Shown: positions 54,853 through 64,000 of the stretch, in pieces
Numbering within the stretch: position 1 is the stretch's first letter
Layout of the letters: the number at the start of each line of letters is the position of its first letter
Source of the DNA: Primorskyibacter marinus
Lineage (GTDB): Bacteria; Pseudomonadota; Alphaproteobacteria; Rhodobacterales; Rhodobacteraceae
NCBI RefSeq assembly: GCF_003313245.1
Contig: NZ_QJSD01000007.1
Location: 1 to 64,000 of the forward strand
DNA length: 64,000 bases
Direction: 5' to 3'
Position numbers and translations under genes: made by a program
The notes under the pieces: model-generated
Seen by the model: the letters and a program-made list of their open reading frames with translations, nothing else
What the model was told of the DNA's origin: nothing
Database searches by the model: none

Positions 54853-57276
54853 ATGACATCGCTTCCTGCCCCTCTTCAGCGCTGGTTCGACACGCGCGGC
54901 TGGCAGATCCACCCGCACCAGCAGGCCATGCTGGACCGGGCCGCCGCCCCGGCGCTGTTGCTGATCGCGCCCACAGGCGGCGGCAAGACGCTTGCAGGCT
55001 TCCTGCCGACGCTGGCAGAGCTTGGGGCCGATCCCGCGCAGGGGCTGCACACGCTTTACGTCAGCCCCCTCAAGGCGCTGGCGGCCGATATACGGCGCAA
55101 CCTGCGTATCCCGGTGGACGAGGCCGGCATGGCCATCCGCATCGAGGACCGCACCGGCGACACCACCGCCACGCAGAAGAAACGCCAGCGCGCCGATCCG
55201 CCGCATATCCTGCTGACCACGCCCGAAAGCCTTGCACTGCTGACCTCTTACGCGGATGCGCCGCGCATGTTCGCCGGGCTGCAACGCGTCATCGTGGACG
55301 AGATCCACGCGCTGGCGGACTCCAAGCGCGGCGATCAGCTGATGCTGGCGCTGGCACGGCTTCAGACGCTCTGCCCGAATATGCGCCGCGTCGGTCTGTC
55401 CGCGACGGTCGAGGATCCACACGCCATTGCCCGGCTTCTGGCGCGCCATCCCGACCCCTGCGAGATCATCCTCGCCGATCCCGGCCCCGATCCGGACATT
55501 GCGATGCTGACCACCGACGCGGCCCCGCCCTGGTCCGGCGGAGGGGCGGCCCATGCGATACCCGCCGTTCTGGAACAGATCCGCCAGCATCGGACCACGC
55601 TGATCTTTCACAATACCCGTGCGCAGGCCGAGATTTTCTTTCACAACCTCTGGCTCGCCAATGACGAAGGCCTGCCGATCGGCATTCACCACGGCAGCCT
55701 CGACCGAACGCAACGCGAACGGGTCGAGGCCGCGATGGTGCGCGGCGAGTTGCGCGCCATCGTCTGCACCGGATCGCTGGATCTGGGCATCGACTGGGGC
55801 GATGTGGATCTGGTCATTCAGGTCGGCGCGCCGAAAAACGTGAAACGGCTGGTGCAGCGCATCGGGCGGGCCAATCACCGCTACAACGCGCCGTCCAAGG
55901 CGCTGCTTGTGCCTGCCAACCGGTTCGAGGTCGTCGAATGCGTGGCCGCCCTTGAGGCCGCCAAGGAACATGATCTGGACGGCGAGACCCGCGGCCCCGG
56001 CCCGCGCGACGTGCTGTGCCAGCATATCCTGATCGCCGCCTGCTCCGGGCCTTTTGACGCCGATGCGCTGTATGCCGAGATGACCAGCGCCGGGGCCTAT
56101 GCCGGGTTGACCCGCGCCGAGTTTGACGACTGTCTCGATTTCTGCGCCACCGGTGGCTACGCCCTGCGCGCCTATGACAAATGGCAACGCCTGATGCAGC
56201 GCGCCGACGGGCTGTGGCAATTGCGCGACCCGCGCAGCGCGAAACGGATCCGCATGAATATCGGCACGATACAGGATACGGACACGCTCAAGGTGCGGTT
56301 TCGCGGTCGCGGCGGCAAGCCACTGGGCGAGATTGAGGAAAGCTTTGCCGCGTCGCTTAGCCAAGGCGACACGTTCCTGATCGGCGGCAAGATCGTGCGG
56401 TATGAGGGCCTGCGCGACATGACCGTAGAGGTCACGCGCGATCCCGGCCGCAAGCCCAAGATCGCCACTTTCATGGGGACAAAATTCGCCACCTCCACGC
56501 AGTTGAGCCAGCGCATCCTGCGGATGTTTCAACAGGACAACTGGCCGGACCTGCCCGAACACACCGCCACTTGGCTGGGCCTGCAACGCGAGGTCAGCCG
56601 CCTGCCACAACCCGGCCGGTTGCTGATTGAAAGTTTCCCCCATGACGGGCGCGAACATCTGTGTGTCTATGGCTTTGCCGGGCGCAATGCACAGCAGACC
56701 TTGGGGCTGTTGCTGACCAAACGGATGGAGGAGATGGGCCTCGCGCCGCTCGGCTTTGTCGCGAGCGACTACGCGACGCTGATCTGGGGACTGGACGCCG
56801 TTCTGGACCCGGTCCCGCTGTTTGACCCGGTAGCGTTGGAGGACGGGCTGGAGGGCTGGCTGGCGGGCAATGCGGTGATGAAACGCACCTTTCGCGCCTC
56901 TGCCACAATCGCCGGGCTGATAGAGCGAAACTTTGCCGGACAGCGCAAGACCGGGCGGCAGACGACGATGTCCTCGGATATCCTCTATGACACATTGCTG
57001 AAATACGACCCCGATCACCTGCTGATGCGCATCACCCGCGAAGAGGCTTTGCGCGGCCTGGTCGATTTCAGCCGCATCCGCGAGATGCTGGACCGGGTCG
57101 GCGGACGGATCGACACGCTGCGCCTGCCGCGTGTCACACCACTGGCCGCGCCACTGTTCCTTGAGGTGGGCCGAGTGCCCGTTGCGGGCGAGGCCGACGA
57201 ACGCCTGCTGGCGGAAGAGGCACAACGGCTGATGGACGAAAGCGGACTGGCGCAGGTCGACATTGGCGCCGACTGA
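54853..57276 (+). CDS. Ligase-associated DEXH-box DNA helicase (Lhr-like)
   Basis: This 807-residue helicase of the Lhr/LADDR group has Walker A APTGGGKTLAGF (about 39-50), motif II VDEIHAL, motif III LSATVED, motif VI QRIGRANHRYN (about 336) and a C-terminal WH/Lhr-core region. In bacteria these helicases are encoded with an ATP-dependent ligase, an MBL exonuclease and the phosphoesterase PdeM for DNA repair. Here only pdeM follows. I chose ATG 54853 with alternatives at 54844 and GTG 54775; the start is uncertain by about 26 residues. Confidence 0.85.
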   Translation: MTSLPAPLQRWFDTRGWQIHPHQQAMLDRAAAPALLLIAPTGGGKTLAGFLPTLAELGADPAQGLHTLYVSPLKALAADIRRNLRIPVDEAGMAIRIEDRTGDTTATQKKRQRADPPHILLTTPESLALLTSYADAPRMFAGLQRVIVDEIHALADSKRGDQLMLALARLQTLCPNMRRVGLSATVEDPHAIARLLARHPDPCEIILADPGPDPDIAMLTTDAAPPWSGGGAAHAIPAVLEQIRQHRTTLIFHNTRAQAEIFFHNLWLANDEGLPIGIHHGSLDRTQRERVEAAMVRGELRAIVCTGSLDLGIDWGDVDLVIQVGAPKNVKRLVQRIGRANHRYNAPSKALLVPANRFEVVECVAALEAAKEHDLDGETRGPGPRDVLCQHILIAACSGPFDADALYAEMTSAGAYAGLTRAEFDDCLDFCATGGYALRAYDKWQRLMQRADGLWQLRDPRSAKRIRMNIGTIQDTDTLKVRFRGRGGKPLGEIEESFAASLSQGDTFLIGGKIVRYEGLRDMTVEVTRDPGRKPKIATFMGTKFATSTQLSQRILRMFQQDNWPDLPEHTATWLGLQREVSRLPQPGRLLIESFPHDGREHLCVYGFAGRNAQQTLGLLLTKRMEEMGLAPLGFVASDYATLIWGLDAVLDPVPLFDPVALEDGLEGWLAGNAVMKRTFRASATIAGLIERNFAGQRKTGRQTTMSSDILYDTLLKYDPDHLLMRITREEALRGLVDFSRIREMLDRVGGRIDTLRLPRVTPLAAPLFLEVGRVPVAGEADERLLAEEAQRLMDESGLAQVDIGAD

Positions 57277-57403
57277 CCATTCTGTCGGCAAGGACAGGTC
57301 TTTGGACAAAGCTGGATTTGAGACAGCGACCCGTTTGCACAAGGATGCCAGTCCGCAAACATCCGGCTCTTGCCCCCAAGCGGTCCAAATGCAAGAACAA
57401 GCC

Positions 57404-58063
57404 ATGAACACTCTACCGTTTCACTTTGCGGGTGCCGATTTGCTGGCGCTTGGCTCCGGCGCGCTTTGGTGGCAGGCGCGGGGCGTGTTATGCGTGTCGG
57501 ACCTGCATTTGGGAAAATCCGCGCGCGCAGCCCGCAGCGGCGGGATGGAGCTGCCCCCCTACGAGGTTGCAGACACGCTGCAACGTCTGGACCGCGACCT
57601 GCAATTCACGCGCGCGCGCATGGTGATCTGTCTTGGCGACAGCTTTGACGACGCCGAGGCCGCGCAACGGTTGTCAGAGAATGCCTGTCTGCATATCGCG
57701 CGTCTTCAGGCCGGGCGTGAATGGGTCTGGATCGAAGGCAATCACGATCCCGGCCCTGTCGCGCTTGGCGGCAGTCATCAAAGCGAGGTGCGGATCGGCC
57801 CGCTGACCTTTCGTCACATATGCAGCGATACCACTGCCGAAGTCTCAGGCCATTATCACCCCAAGGCGCTGATCCGCACGCGCTCGCGCAGCCTGTCGCG
57901 CCCGTGCTTTCTGTTTGATACCCGACGTTTGATCCTGCCCGCCTATGGCACCTATACCGGCGGGCTGCGGTGCGACCGTACGCCTCTGACCACAATGATG
58001 GAACCAGAAGCGCAGGCGATACTGACAGGTCCGACCCCGCGGCGTATCCCGATGCCGCGCTAG
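57404..58063 (+). CDS. pdeM: Ligase-associated DNA damage response phosphoesterase PdeM
   Basis: This 219-residue calcineurin-like metallophosphoesterase shows the metal-ligand motifs in order: SDLHLGK (about 32-38), GDSFDD (about 77-82), GNHDPG (about 110-115) and SGHYHPK (about 149-155). ATG 57404 is preferred; 57389 is an in-frame alternative and the frame is open to 57263. It follows the helicase gene, as in the ligase-associated repair cluster, though the ligase and exonuclease are not in this window. Confidence 0.85.
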   Translation: MNTLPFHFAGADLLALGSGALWWQARGVLCVSDLHLGKSARAARSGGMELPPYEVADTLQRLDRDLQFTRARMVICLGDSFDDAEAAQRLSENACLHIARLQAGREWVWIEGNHDPGPVALGGSHQSEVRIGPLTFRHICSDTTAEVSGHYHPKALIRTRSRSLSRPCFLFDTRRLILPAYGTYTGGLRCDRTPLTTMMEPEAQAILTGPTPRRIPMPR

Positions 58064-58146
58064 GCAGATCTTCTCTATGGGCCCCGTCAACGCGGCAACC
58101 ATAACGCCCATTGCCAAAGCCCGCGCGACATGGCTTCATCCGCGAC

Positions 58147-58563
58147 ATGGACCAGATCACACAGCGCATTCACGACAGCTTTGCCCGACAAAGCCTGATG
58201 GCCACGTTCGGCGCCGCGCTTGGACCTGTCACCGCCGGGGCCGTCACCATCCGCGCGCCAATCCTGCCGCTTGCCCTTCAACAGGCCGGTTTCGGTCACG
58301 GAGGGCTGGTGTTTTCGCTGGGCGACAGCGCTGCGGGCTATTCTGCCCTGTCGATGCTGCCCCCGGAGCAGGAGGTCGTGACCGCCGAGATGAAGATCAA
58401 CTTCCTTGGCCCCGCCAAAGGGGACGAGCTGATCGCCCGCGGAAAGGTCATTCGCAACGGTAAGCGCCTGGTCGTGGTGACAGCAGAGGTCAGCGCCCGA
58501 ACCGCCGAGAACGAGACCCCGATCGCGATCGTCCAAGGCACAATGGTGCCCGTTCCCACCTGA
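58147..58563 (+). CDS. PaaI-family hotdog thioesterase
   Basis: A 138-residue hotdog-fold thioesterase with the family signature GHGGLVFSLGDSAAGYSAL (about 49-67), where Asp and Gly bracket the active site, and MKINFLGPAKGD (about 83-94). It hydrolyses acyl-CoA, perhaps an aromatic or medium-chain one; the substrate is unknown. I chose ATG 58147; the frame opens at 58111. It is convergent with tam, 131 bp away, a stretch with no gene. Confidence 0.78.
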   Translation: MDQITQRIHDSFARQSLMATFGAALGPVTAGAVTIRAPILPLALQQAGFGHGGLVFSLGDSAAGYSALSMLPPEQEVVTAEMKINFLGPAKGDELIARGKVIRNGKRLVVVTAEVSARTAENETPIAIVQGTMVPVPT

Positions 58564-58694
58564 ATATGAGCGCCCTTATGCCCCCGGTTCCGCGCTGTCA
58601 GGTGCCCACATCGCGCGGTCGCAATATTGGCCAGAAGACGGGCGATTGTCGTCAGCCCGGCACAAGCGTCAATTGAACAGAACGCGATCCGTCA

Positions 58695-59483
58695 TCAGGC
58701 AGATGCAGGCAGCGTCAACAACAGAAACAGTCTGCGCATCGGGAACAGCACTTGCCCGTCGCCACCGCGCGGATAAGCCTTTTCCATGACCGTTTCGTAG
58801 AAGGCGATCAGCCGGTCGGCTTCGGACGGCGCGAGCCGATCCAGCAAGGGGCGGGCATATGTGCTCTCGGTAAACTTGCGCACCGGATGGGCGTCTTTTT
58901 CGGCGGCAAGCACCTGATAATAATCGGTCTCCCACATATCAAACGCCCCCAGCGGCGACAGCAGGTGGAAATACTCGGCCGGCAACATTACGGATGGACC
59001 AGCCTGCCAGTCTACCCGGCCGGGAAAATGTTCATCCATCAAAGACCGCCAGACCCGGTGCGATGGCGCATTGTTCTGATGCGGTATCTGGATTGCAAGC
59101 GTTCCGCCCGGCGCGAGCAGCCCCGCAAGTCGAGGCAAAAGATGCGAATGGTCTGGCAGCCATTGCAGGGCGGCATTGGAAAAGATCAGCGCAGGCGCGC
59201 GTGCAGGCACCCAATCGGCAATATCCGTCTTGAGCAATTCCGCATAGGTATCTGTCTTGCGGGCCTCTTCCAGCATCTTGTCGGAACTGTCGACGCCGAT
59301 GACAGGCCGACCCAGCGTTGCAAGTGCCCGACCCACCGCGCCATTGCCACATCCAAGGTCAACCACCCCGCCAGATGGCAAAGACGGCACAGCCTTCAAC
59401 AGATCCAGCGCCGGGCGCAAACGCAAACCCCGGAACCTTGCATAGGCCCCGGGGTTCCAATCGGTATGCGCGGATGCGCTCAT
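58695..59483 (-). CDS. tam: Trans-aconitate 2-methyltransferase-like enzyme (Tam)
   Basis: This 262-residue SAM-dependent methyltransferase has motif [16 protein letters not shown] (about 41-55), Asp in [11 protein letters not shown], and [17 protein letters not shown]. The start [23 protein letters not shown] (ends given) and the C-terminal [25 protein letters not shown] region are family hallmarks. It methylates trans-aconitate, an inhibitor of aconitase. The start overlaps the ftsH stop by 4 bp, so it is read with the pal-ftsH cluster. Confidence 0.85.
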   Translation of the reverse strand: MSASAHTDWNPGAYARFRGLRLRPALDLLKAVPSLPSGGVVDLGCGNGAVGRALATLGRPVIGVDSSDKMLEEARKTDTYAELLKTDIADWVPARAPALIFSNAALQWLPDHSHLLPRLAGLLAPGGTLAIQIPHQNNAPSHRVWRSLMDEHFPGRVDWQAGPSVMLPAEYFHLLSPLGAFDMWETDYYQVLAAEKDAHPVRKFTESTYARPLLDRLAPSEADRLIAFYETVMEKAYPRGGDGQVLFPMRRLFLLLTLPASA

Positions 59484-61396
59484 GCGGTGGGCTCGGGTTC
59501 CAGCCCCGAATCGTCGGGTTTGGCCTTGGCCTTGGTCTTGGGAATCGCCGTGACGCTTGGTTTGTCCTCGGCCTCGGGCGTGCCGCTGTCATCATCGCTC
59601 GAATGCGGAGGCTCACCCCGGATCACGCGCTTGATTTCGTCGCCGGTCAGGGTTTCGTATTCCAAAAGCCCCTGCGCCAGCCGGTCCCATTCGTCCTTCT
59701 TGTCGGTCAGGATTTTGAAGGCGCGGTCATACGCCTCTCCGATGAAGCGTTTGACCTCTTCCTCGATCAGCTCCTTGGTGTTGGCAGACACCGACAGACC
59801 GGCGGTGTTGCCGCTATATCCTTCATGGGCTTCGGAATAGTCGATATTGCCGATCTTGTCGGACATGCCCCAACGCAGCACCATCGCGCGCGCCAAGGCC
59901 GAGGCTTGCTGGATATCGCCAGCCGGGCCGTTGGACACATTGCCTTCGCCGTATTTGATGATCTCAGCAGCCTTGCCGGCCATCGTCATCGCGAGCTTTT
60001 CCTCGCATTCGGATTTGTGCCAGTTGAGCCGGTCAATCTCTGGCAGGCTGACCACCATCCCCAGCGCCCCGCCGCGCGGGATGATCGTTGCCTTGTAGAC
60101 CGGATCGCATTGCGGAAGGCTCATACCGACGATGGCATGACCGGCCTCGTGATAGGCGGTCTTTTCCTTCTGCTCGGGCGTCAGGACCATGGATCGCCGT
60201 TCAGCGCCCATCATCACCTTGTCCTTGGCATTCTCGAAATCTTCCATCGTCACAAAACGTCTGCCGACGCGGGCGGCCATCAGGGCCGCTTCGTTCACCA
60301 GATTGGCCAGATCGGCACCCGAGAAGCCGGGCGAACCACGCGCGATGATGCGCAGGTCCACATCCGGGCCAAGCGGCGTCTTGCGCGCATGCACGGCCAG
60401 GATCTTCTCGCGGCCCTTGATGTCTGGGTTGGGGACCGTCACCTGCCGGTCAAAACGTCCCGGACGCAGAAGCGCGGGGTCCAGAACATCGCGACGGTTG
60501 GTCGCGGCAAGGATGATGACACCTTCATTGGTCTCAAACCCGTCCATTTCGACCAGCAGCTGGTTCAACGTCTGTTCGCGTTCGTCATTGCCGCCGCCAT
60601 GGCCTGCGCCACGGTTACGGCCCACGGCGTCGATCTCGTCGATGAAAACGATACAGGGCGCGTTCTTCTTGGCCTGCTCGAACATATCCCGGACACGCGA
60701 CGCACCCACACCGACGAACATCTCGACAAAATCAGAGCCTGAAATGGTGAAGAACGGCACACCCGCCTCGCCCGCGATCGCGCGGGCCAGCAGGGTTTTA
60801 CCCGTCCCCGGAGGACCAACAAGCAGCGCGCCTTTGGGAATCTTGCCGCCAAGACGGCTGAATTTCTGCGGGTTGCGCAGGAATTCGACGATCTCTTCCA
60901 GTTCTTCCTTGGCCTCGTCAATGCCCGCAACGTCATCAAACGTCACCCGGCCATGCTTTTCGGTCAGCAACTTGGCGCGCGATTTGCCAAAGCCCATCGC
61001 CCCGCCTTTGCCGCCGCCCTGCATGCGGTTCATGAAGTAGATCCACACCCCGATCAACAGAAGGAAAGGCAGCAATGACAGGATAAAGGTCTGGAAACCG
61101 GACTGTTCCTGGCTTTCGGCCCGGATTGTCACCCCGTTATTCATCAGCAATTCTGTCGCAGCAGCATCCGCTGGCTTGATGGTCACATAATCGTTGCCAT
61201 CATTGCCGCGAAAGCGGATCTGCTCGCCATCCAGCGTGGCCGAAGAGACCGTGTTGGATTCGACCGACTCCACAAAGTCGGAATAGCTGATCTCGCGGCT
61301 CTGGAGAGTGTTGCCGCCACCCGAGAACAGATTGAACAGTGCAAGGATAAGCAGGAACAGGACCACCCAGAAGGCGATGTTGCGCAGATTGCCCAA
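59480..61396 (-). CDS. ftsH: ATP-dependent zinc metalloprotease FtsH
   Basis: This 638-residue membrane AAA+ protease has two N-terminal membrane segments (about 5-25 and 103-121), Walker A GPPGTGKT (194-201), Walker [10 protein letters not shown] (about 248-256), SRH with RPGRFD (about 311-316) and the zinc motif HEAGH (416-420). The natural start is TTG 61396 with GGAG upstream: homologues begin MGNxRNIAFW, matching [10 protein letters not shown] here. The open frame back to 61618 overlaps tilS and is not FtsH-like. It degrades membrane and regulatory proteins. It has an extended acidic/Lys-rich C-tail. Confidence 0.93.
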   Translation of the reverse strand: MGNLRNIAFWVVLFLLILALFNLFSGGGNTLQSREISYSDFVESVESNTVSSATLDGEQIRFRGNDGNDYVTIKPADAAATELLMNNGVTIRAESQEQSGFQTFILSLLPFLLLIGVWIYFMNRMQGGGKGGAMGFGKSRAKLLTEKHGRVTFDDVAGIDEAKEELEEIVEFLRNPQKFSRLGGKIPKGALLVGPPGTGKTLLARAIAGEAGVPFFTISGSDFVEMFVGVGASRVRDMFEQAKKNAPCIVFIDEIDAVGRNRGAGHGGGNDEREQTLNQLLVEMDGFETNEGVIILAATNRRDVLDPALLRPGRFDRQVTVPNPDIKGREKILAVHARKTPLGPDVDLRIIARGSPGFSGADLANLVNEAALMAARVGRRFVTMEDFENAKDKVMMGAERRSMVLTPEQKEKTAYHEAGHAIVGMSLPQCDPVYKATIIPRGGALGMVVSLPEIDRLNWHKSECEEKLAMTMAGKAAEIIKYGEGNVSNGPAGDIQQASALARAMVLRWGMSDKIGNIDYSEAHEGYSGNTAGLSVSANTKELIEEEVKRFIGEAYDRAFKILTDKKDEWDRLAQGLLEYETLTGDEIKRVIRGEPPHSSDDDSGTPEAEDKPSVTAIPKTKAKAKPDDSGLEPEPTA

Positions 61397-61475
61397 GGAA
61401 ACTTCTCCCAAAATTCGGTTGGCCCGTCCGTAGCACAGGGCGCTTGGAACTAAAATAGAGATCGCGGGCGCGTAT

Positions 61476-62837
61476 TCAATGCAGAACGAACGACGCAGCA
61501 AAGGAAGACCCCGTATCCATCCTTTGAATATTGATCTTTTCACCATAGCCCAAATGCGGGCAAGCGACCAGAACTTCGGCGCGAAACGCGGCCGGAAAAG
61601 CATATAACATCTTCGCAACAGGTGCGCCCCGTGGTCGCCCGCCCGCCTGTTTCAGCCCGTCCGGCCCCAAAGCGCGCAGATAGCTGCCCTTCGGCACATC
61701 ACCGCTTATCTGCCAGCGGCCGTCCCAGAACTCGCCGGGTCGCGCGGGCGCGCCAAGGGCTGAAAATTCGCGGCCCACCCGAATTTGCGCGTCGACACAC
61801 CGCACGTCACAGCCATGCAACGTGCCCATTCCGCCCGCCAGCACGCGCTCTGCCAACTGTTCGAGGGACTGCAATCGTGGGCGATATTCGGCCGATGCAA
61901 CCCAGCGAAGTGATTGCGCCAAGATGCGCAGCCGGGTGTCCTCTTCGGTCTCGGCAAAGCCGTCGCGGTCAATCAGCACGGCCCCCGTGGGCAAGCCGTT
62001 CAAAGATTCTTCATCCGCAATTCGCGCGGCCACGTCGCGGGCACGGGCGTTCAGCGCGTTCCGCGCGCGTGTCAAACGGTGTGCTGTGGCGTTCAGCGTC
62101 TCGCGGTCCAATCCTTCAGCTTCCAACACGTCCAGCAGCTTGCGCATACGCACCCGGTCATAGGTGATGTCATCATTGGAAGGGTCATCGACCCAACGAC
62201 CTTGTAAACAGCGCAGGTAATGGCGCAACTCGGCGCGGCTCATGTCAAGGCAGGGCCGCAGAACGCGGAACCCCGGCGATTGTCTGTGGCCGCCAGAAGA
62301 TGCCGGCGGCGGTGCCGTCCAGCAGACATCGCGGGCCGGCAAAGCGGGCTTGCCCGCCGGATACGGACACGCATTGACAGAGGCCTGCATCGCGGCCAGC
62401 CCTTCGACGCCAGAGCCGCGCTTCAGTCGCATCAGAAAGGTTTCGGCAACGTCGTCCTGGGTATGCGCCATCAGCACATGCGCCAGCCCCGCGCGCCAGC
62501 GGTCAATCAACGACAGGCGCGCGCGTCGGGCCGAATCCATCAGGTTGCCCTGCCCGTCCCAATGCCAGCGCAGCGTTGCATGGGGGTGGCCCAGTTGGCT
62601 GCATTCCTCGGCGACCATCGCGGCCTCTGCGGCGCTTTCGGCGCGCAAACCGTGATCCACCGTCACCACCCACAGGCGCACGCCCCACACCCGCGCCCAG
62701 TTATGCGCAAGTGTCAGCATCGCCATGCTGTCGCCCCCACCGGAAACGGCCAGCGCAACATCTGTGGGGAAATCGGGGCCTAGCAGCTGCCCCATATTGT
62801 CGGCAAATCGCTGGTCCAGCGATGGCTGTCCGCTCAC
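61476..62837 (-). CDS. tilS: tRNA(Ile)-lysidine synthase
   Basis: This 453-residue PP-loop ATPase adds lysine to C34 of tRNA-Ile2 (CAU). The PP-loop motif is [12 protein letters not shown] (about 30-41), followed by [19 protein letters not shown] (about 125-143), then C-terminal TilS domains. An insertion at about residues 150-188 (Pro/Ala-rich, [17 protein letters not shown]) interrupts the usual GLAAM...GFRVLRP connection. The start overlaps the cpoB stop by 4 bp. Essential for decoding AUA. Confidence 0.9.
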   Translation of the reverse strand: MSGQPSLDQRFADNMGQLLGPDFPTDVALAVSGGGDSMAMLTLAHNWARVWGVRLWVVTVDHGLRAESAAEAAMVAEECSQLGHPHATLRWHWDGQGNLMDSARRARLSLIDRWRAGLAHVLMAHTQDDVAETFLMRLKRGSGVEGLAAMQASVNACPYPAGKPALPARDVCWTAPPPASSGGHRQSPGFRVLRPCLDMSRAELRHYLRCLQGRWVDDPSNDDITYDRVRMRKLLDVLEAEGLDRETLNATAHRLTRARNALNARARDVAARIADEESLNGLPTGAVLIDRDGFAETEEDTRLRILAQSLRWVASAEYRPRLQSLEQLAERVLAGGMGTLHGCDVRCVDAQIRVGREFSALGAPARPGEFWDGRWQISGDVPKGSYLRALGPDGLKQAGGRPRGAPVAKMLYAFPAAFRAEVLVACPHLGYGEKINIQRMDTGSSFAASFVLH

Positions 62838-63670
62838 TGGCAGGACAGCCCCGCCATCGCCTGCTTTGCTTCGGCGACCTGAGCCGAGGATGGAAAACGC
62901 AGCTCCACCTCTGCCAGCGTCAGGCAGGCCTCATTGGTCTTGCCCAGCTTGCCAAGCGCCTCGCCCAGCTTGAACAGCGCCACATCCGCGACCTTGCTTT
63001 GCGGATACCCGGAATAGCTGTCAAGATAGGCCCGCGCCGCCTCGCGCATGTCGCCCGCGCCTTCCAGCGCGCGACCCCGCCCCAGCAGGGCGTCAGGTTC
63101 TAGCGGTCCGCCGGGATAGGTCTCGCGAAAGGTCTCAAACTGGTTCGCGGCGCTTTGAAAGTCACCATTGGCGAGCGCCTCCGACGCCCGCCGAAAATCC
63201 GTCTCTTCGCCCACGGCCAGTTGTGACTCGCCACCGGACGCCGAGGAAGCGTCCGGTTTCGCAGGCTGCGCAGCCCCCGAAGACACCGCAGGCGCCGCGC
63301 CGCCACCAAGCGTCGACGTTTCGCCCAGCTTCGAGACATCGCCGCCTTCCAGTTCGACCAACCGAAACTCCAGATCGCCGATCCGGTTGGTGCCATCTTC
63401 GACGACCCTGTCGATGCGGAACTCCAACTCTTCGGTCTTGGACGTCAGACGCTGCAATTCAGCCTCGATGGAGTTGACCCGTTCCAGCGTATCGCCTGCC
63501 ACGTTGACCTGCGCGGCCCCGGTCGTCGACAGCTCTGTCCGGAGCCGTTTGACCTCTATGCTCAGCAAGGTCAGATCCTGCCGAATATCGGCCAGGGATT
63601 GCGCGCGGTCCTGCGCCAGCACTGTGCCGGGCAGAGCAAGGGAAAGGATCAGAAGCGTGGCTCTGAACAT
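62834..63670 (-). CDS. cpoB: Tol-Pal system coiled-coil/TPR protein CpoB (YbgF)
   Basis: This 278-residue periplasmic protein has a signal peptide (MFRATLLILSLALPGTVLAQ, cut after AQ at about 20), a coiled-coil region (about 24-110, with heptads LLSIEVKRLRTEL), an Ala/Gly/Ser linker, and three TPR units at the C-terminus (about 160-275, e.g. ANGDFQSAANQFETFRETYPG). It coordinates peptidoglycan synthesis with outer-membrane constriction through Tol-Pal. It lies between pal (24 bp upstream) and tilS. Confidence 0.88.
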   Translation of the reverse strand: MFRATLLILSLALPGTVLAQDRAQSLADIRQDLTLLSIEVKRLRTELSTTGAAQVNVAGDTLERVNSIEAELQRLTSKTEELEFRIDRVVEDGTNRIGDLEFRLVELEGGDVSKLGETSTLGGGAAPAVSSGAAQPAKPDASSASGGESQLAVGEETDFRRASEALANGDFQSAANQFETFRETYPGGPLEPDALLGRGRALEGAGDMREAARAYLDSYSGYPQSKVADVALFKLGEALGKLGKTNEACLTLAEVELRFPSSAQVAEAKQAMAGLSCQ

Positions 63671-63694
63671 GGGCTGGATTCCTTCAGGTCGGTC

Positions 63695-64000
63695 TTAACT
63701 GGTCAGCCCGGCAGAGATGATCGTGACCGCGCGGCGGTTCTTGGCATAACATGCCTCTTCCGAACAGATCGCGATCGGGCGTTCCTTGCCGTAGCTTACG
63801 AATTTCAACCGCGATGGCGAGATCCCCTTGGAGATCAGGTATTGCTGGACGGCACTCGCGCGGCGCGCGCCAAGGGCCAGGTTGTATTCGCGTGTGCCCT
63901 GTTCGTCGGCATGGCCTTCGATCACCGCGAGATAGTCCGAATTGGTTTGCAGCCATTGTGCCTGCCCGTCTAGCGTGGCGCGCCCTTCAGGTGTCAGCGT
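63695..64000 (-). CDS. pal: Peptidoglycan-associated lipoprotein Pal, C-terminal part (runs off the window)
   Basis: The visible 101 residues are the OmpA-like peptidoglycan-binding domain: IEGHADEQGTREYNLALGARR, then AVQQYLISKGI and VSYGKERPIA, with late Cys in CSEEACYAKNRRAVTII (segments quoted separately). The lipoprotein signal lies beyond base 64000. It anchors the outer membrane to the wall and is the first visible gene of pal-cpoB-tilS-ftsH-tam. Confidence 0.92.
   Translation of the reverse strand, partial: TLTPEGRATLDGQAQWLQTNSDYLAVIEGHADEQGTREYNLALGARRASAVQQYLISKGISPSRLKFVSYGKERPIAICSEEACYAKNRRAVTIISAGLTS

Noticed and set aside
61397-61618. Longer ftsH start
   Set aside because: Overlaps the tilS end and lacks FtsH similarity; TTG 61396 fits the known N-terminus.

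Overview
The window looks like a piece of a Rhodobacteraceae (Roseobacter-group) alphaproteobacterial chromosome. This is inferred from high GC, coding style and gene order: pal-cpoB-tilS-ftsH, hisS-hisZ-hisG, a DUF1489 gene, class II ribonucleotide reductase nrdJ, and xdhABC joined to a BMP-type ABC importer. No rRNA, complete tRNA or CRISPR array was seen.

Left part (1-31 kb) is accessory DNA. An IS5-family insertion sequence (1-850, cut by the window edge) is followed by a methionine-degradation locus: mdeR divergent from mdeA-mdeB (methionine gamma-lyase plus a 2-oxobutyrate dehydrogenase-type E1). Next come a small unknown gene and an AAA+ ATPase (5.5-7.0 kb), then a Tn7-like transposition module tnsA-tnsB-tnsC-tniQ (7.2-13.8 kb) with recognisable ends built of repeated ~20-bp motifs. 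From 14.3 to 28.2 kb is a defence island. It holds a DUF6880 gene; a minus-strand operon of HTH regulator, MmeI-like DNA methyltransferase, PD-(D/E)XK nuclease, decayed gene, unknown protein, superfamily 2 helicase and GIY-YIG nuclease; a small unknown gene; and a Gabija-type pair (OLD-family ATPase/TOPRIM nuclease plus UvrD-like helicase). A truncated IS1182-type transposase and three small unrecognised genes close the island.

Right part (31-64 kb) is ordinary chromosome. It carries nrdJ (with an unusual XRE-type helix-turn-helix inserted in it), DUF1489, hisS-hisZ-hisG, slyX, a lipoprotein, dnaE (with a palindromic repeat inserted in frame), and a plus-strand operon xdhA-xdhB-xdhC-ABC ATPase-two permeases-BMP binding protein, probably for purine uptake and oxidation. 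After that come an aldo/keto reductase with a FAD oxidoreductase, a ligase-associated helicase with the PdeM phosphoesterase, a PaaI-like thioesterase, and the minus-strand pal-cpoB-tilS-ftsH-tam cluster running off the right edge.

Most neighbouring genes overlap by 4 bp (ATGA), so the transposition, methyltransferase, his, xdh and pal-ftsH groups can each be read as an operon. The most unusual items are the methyltransferase/helicase/dual-nuclease operon, the HTH domain inside NrdJ, and the transposon ends with motif copies in both orientations.
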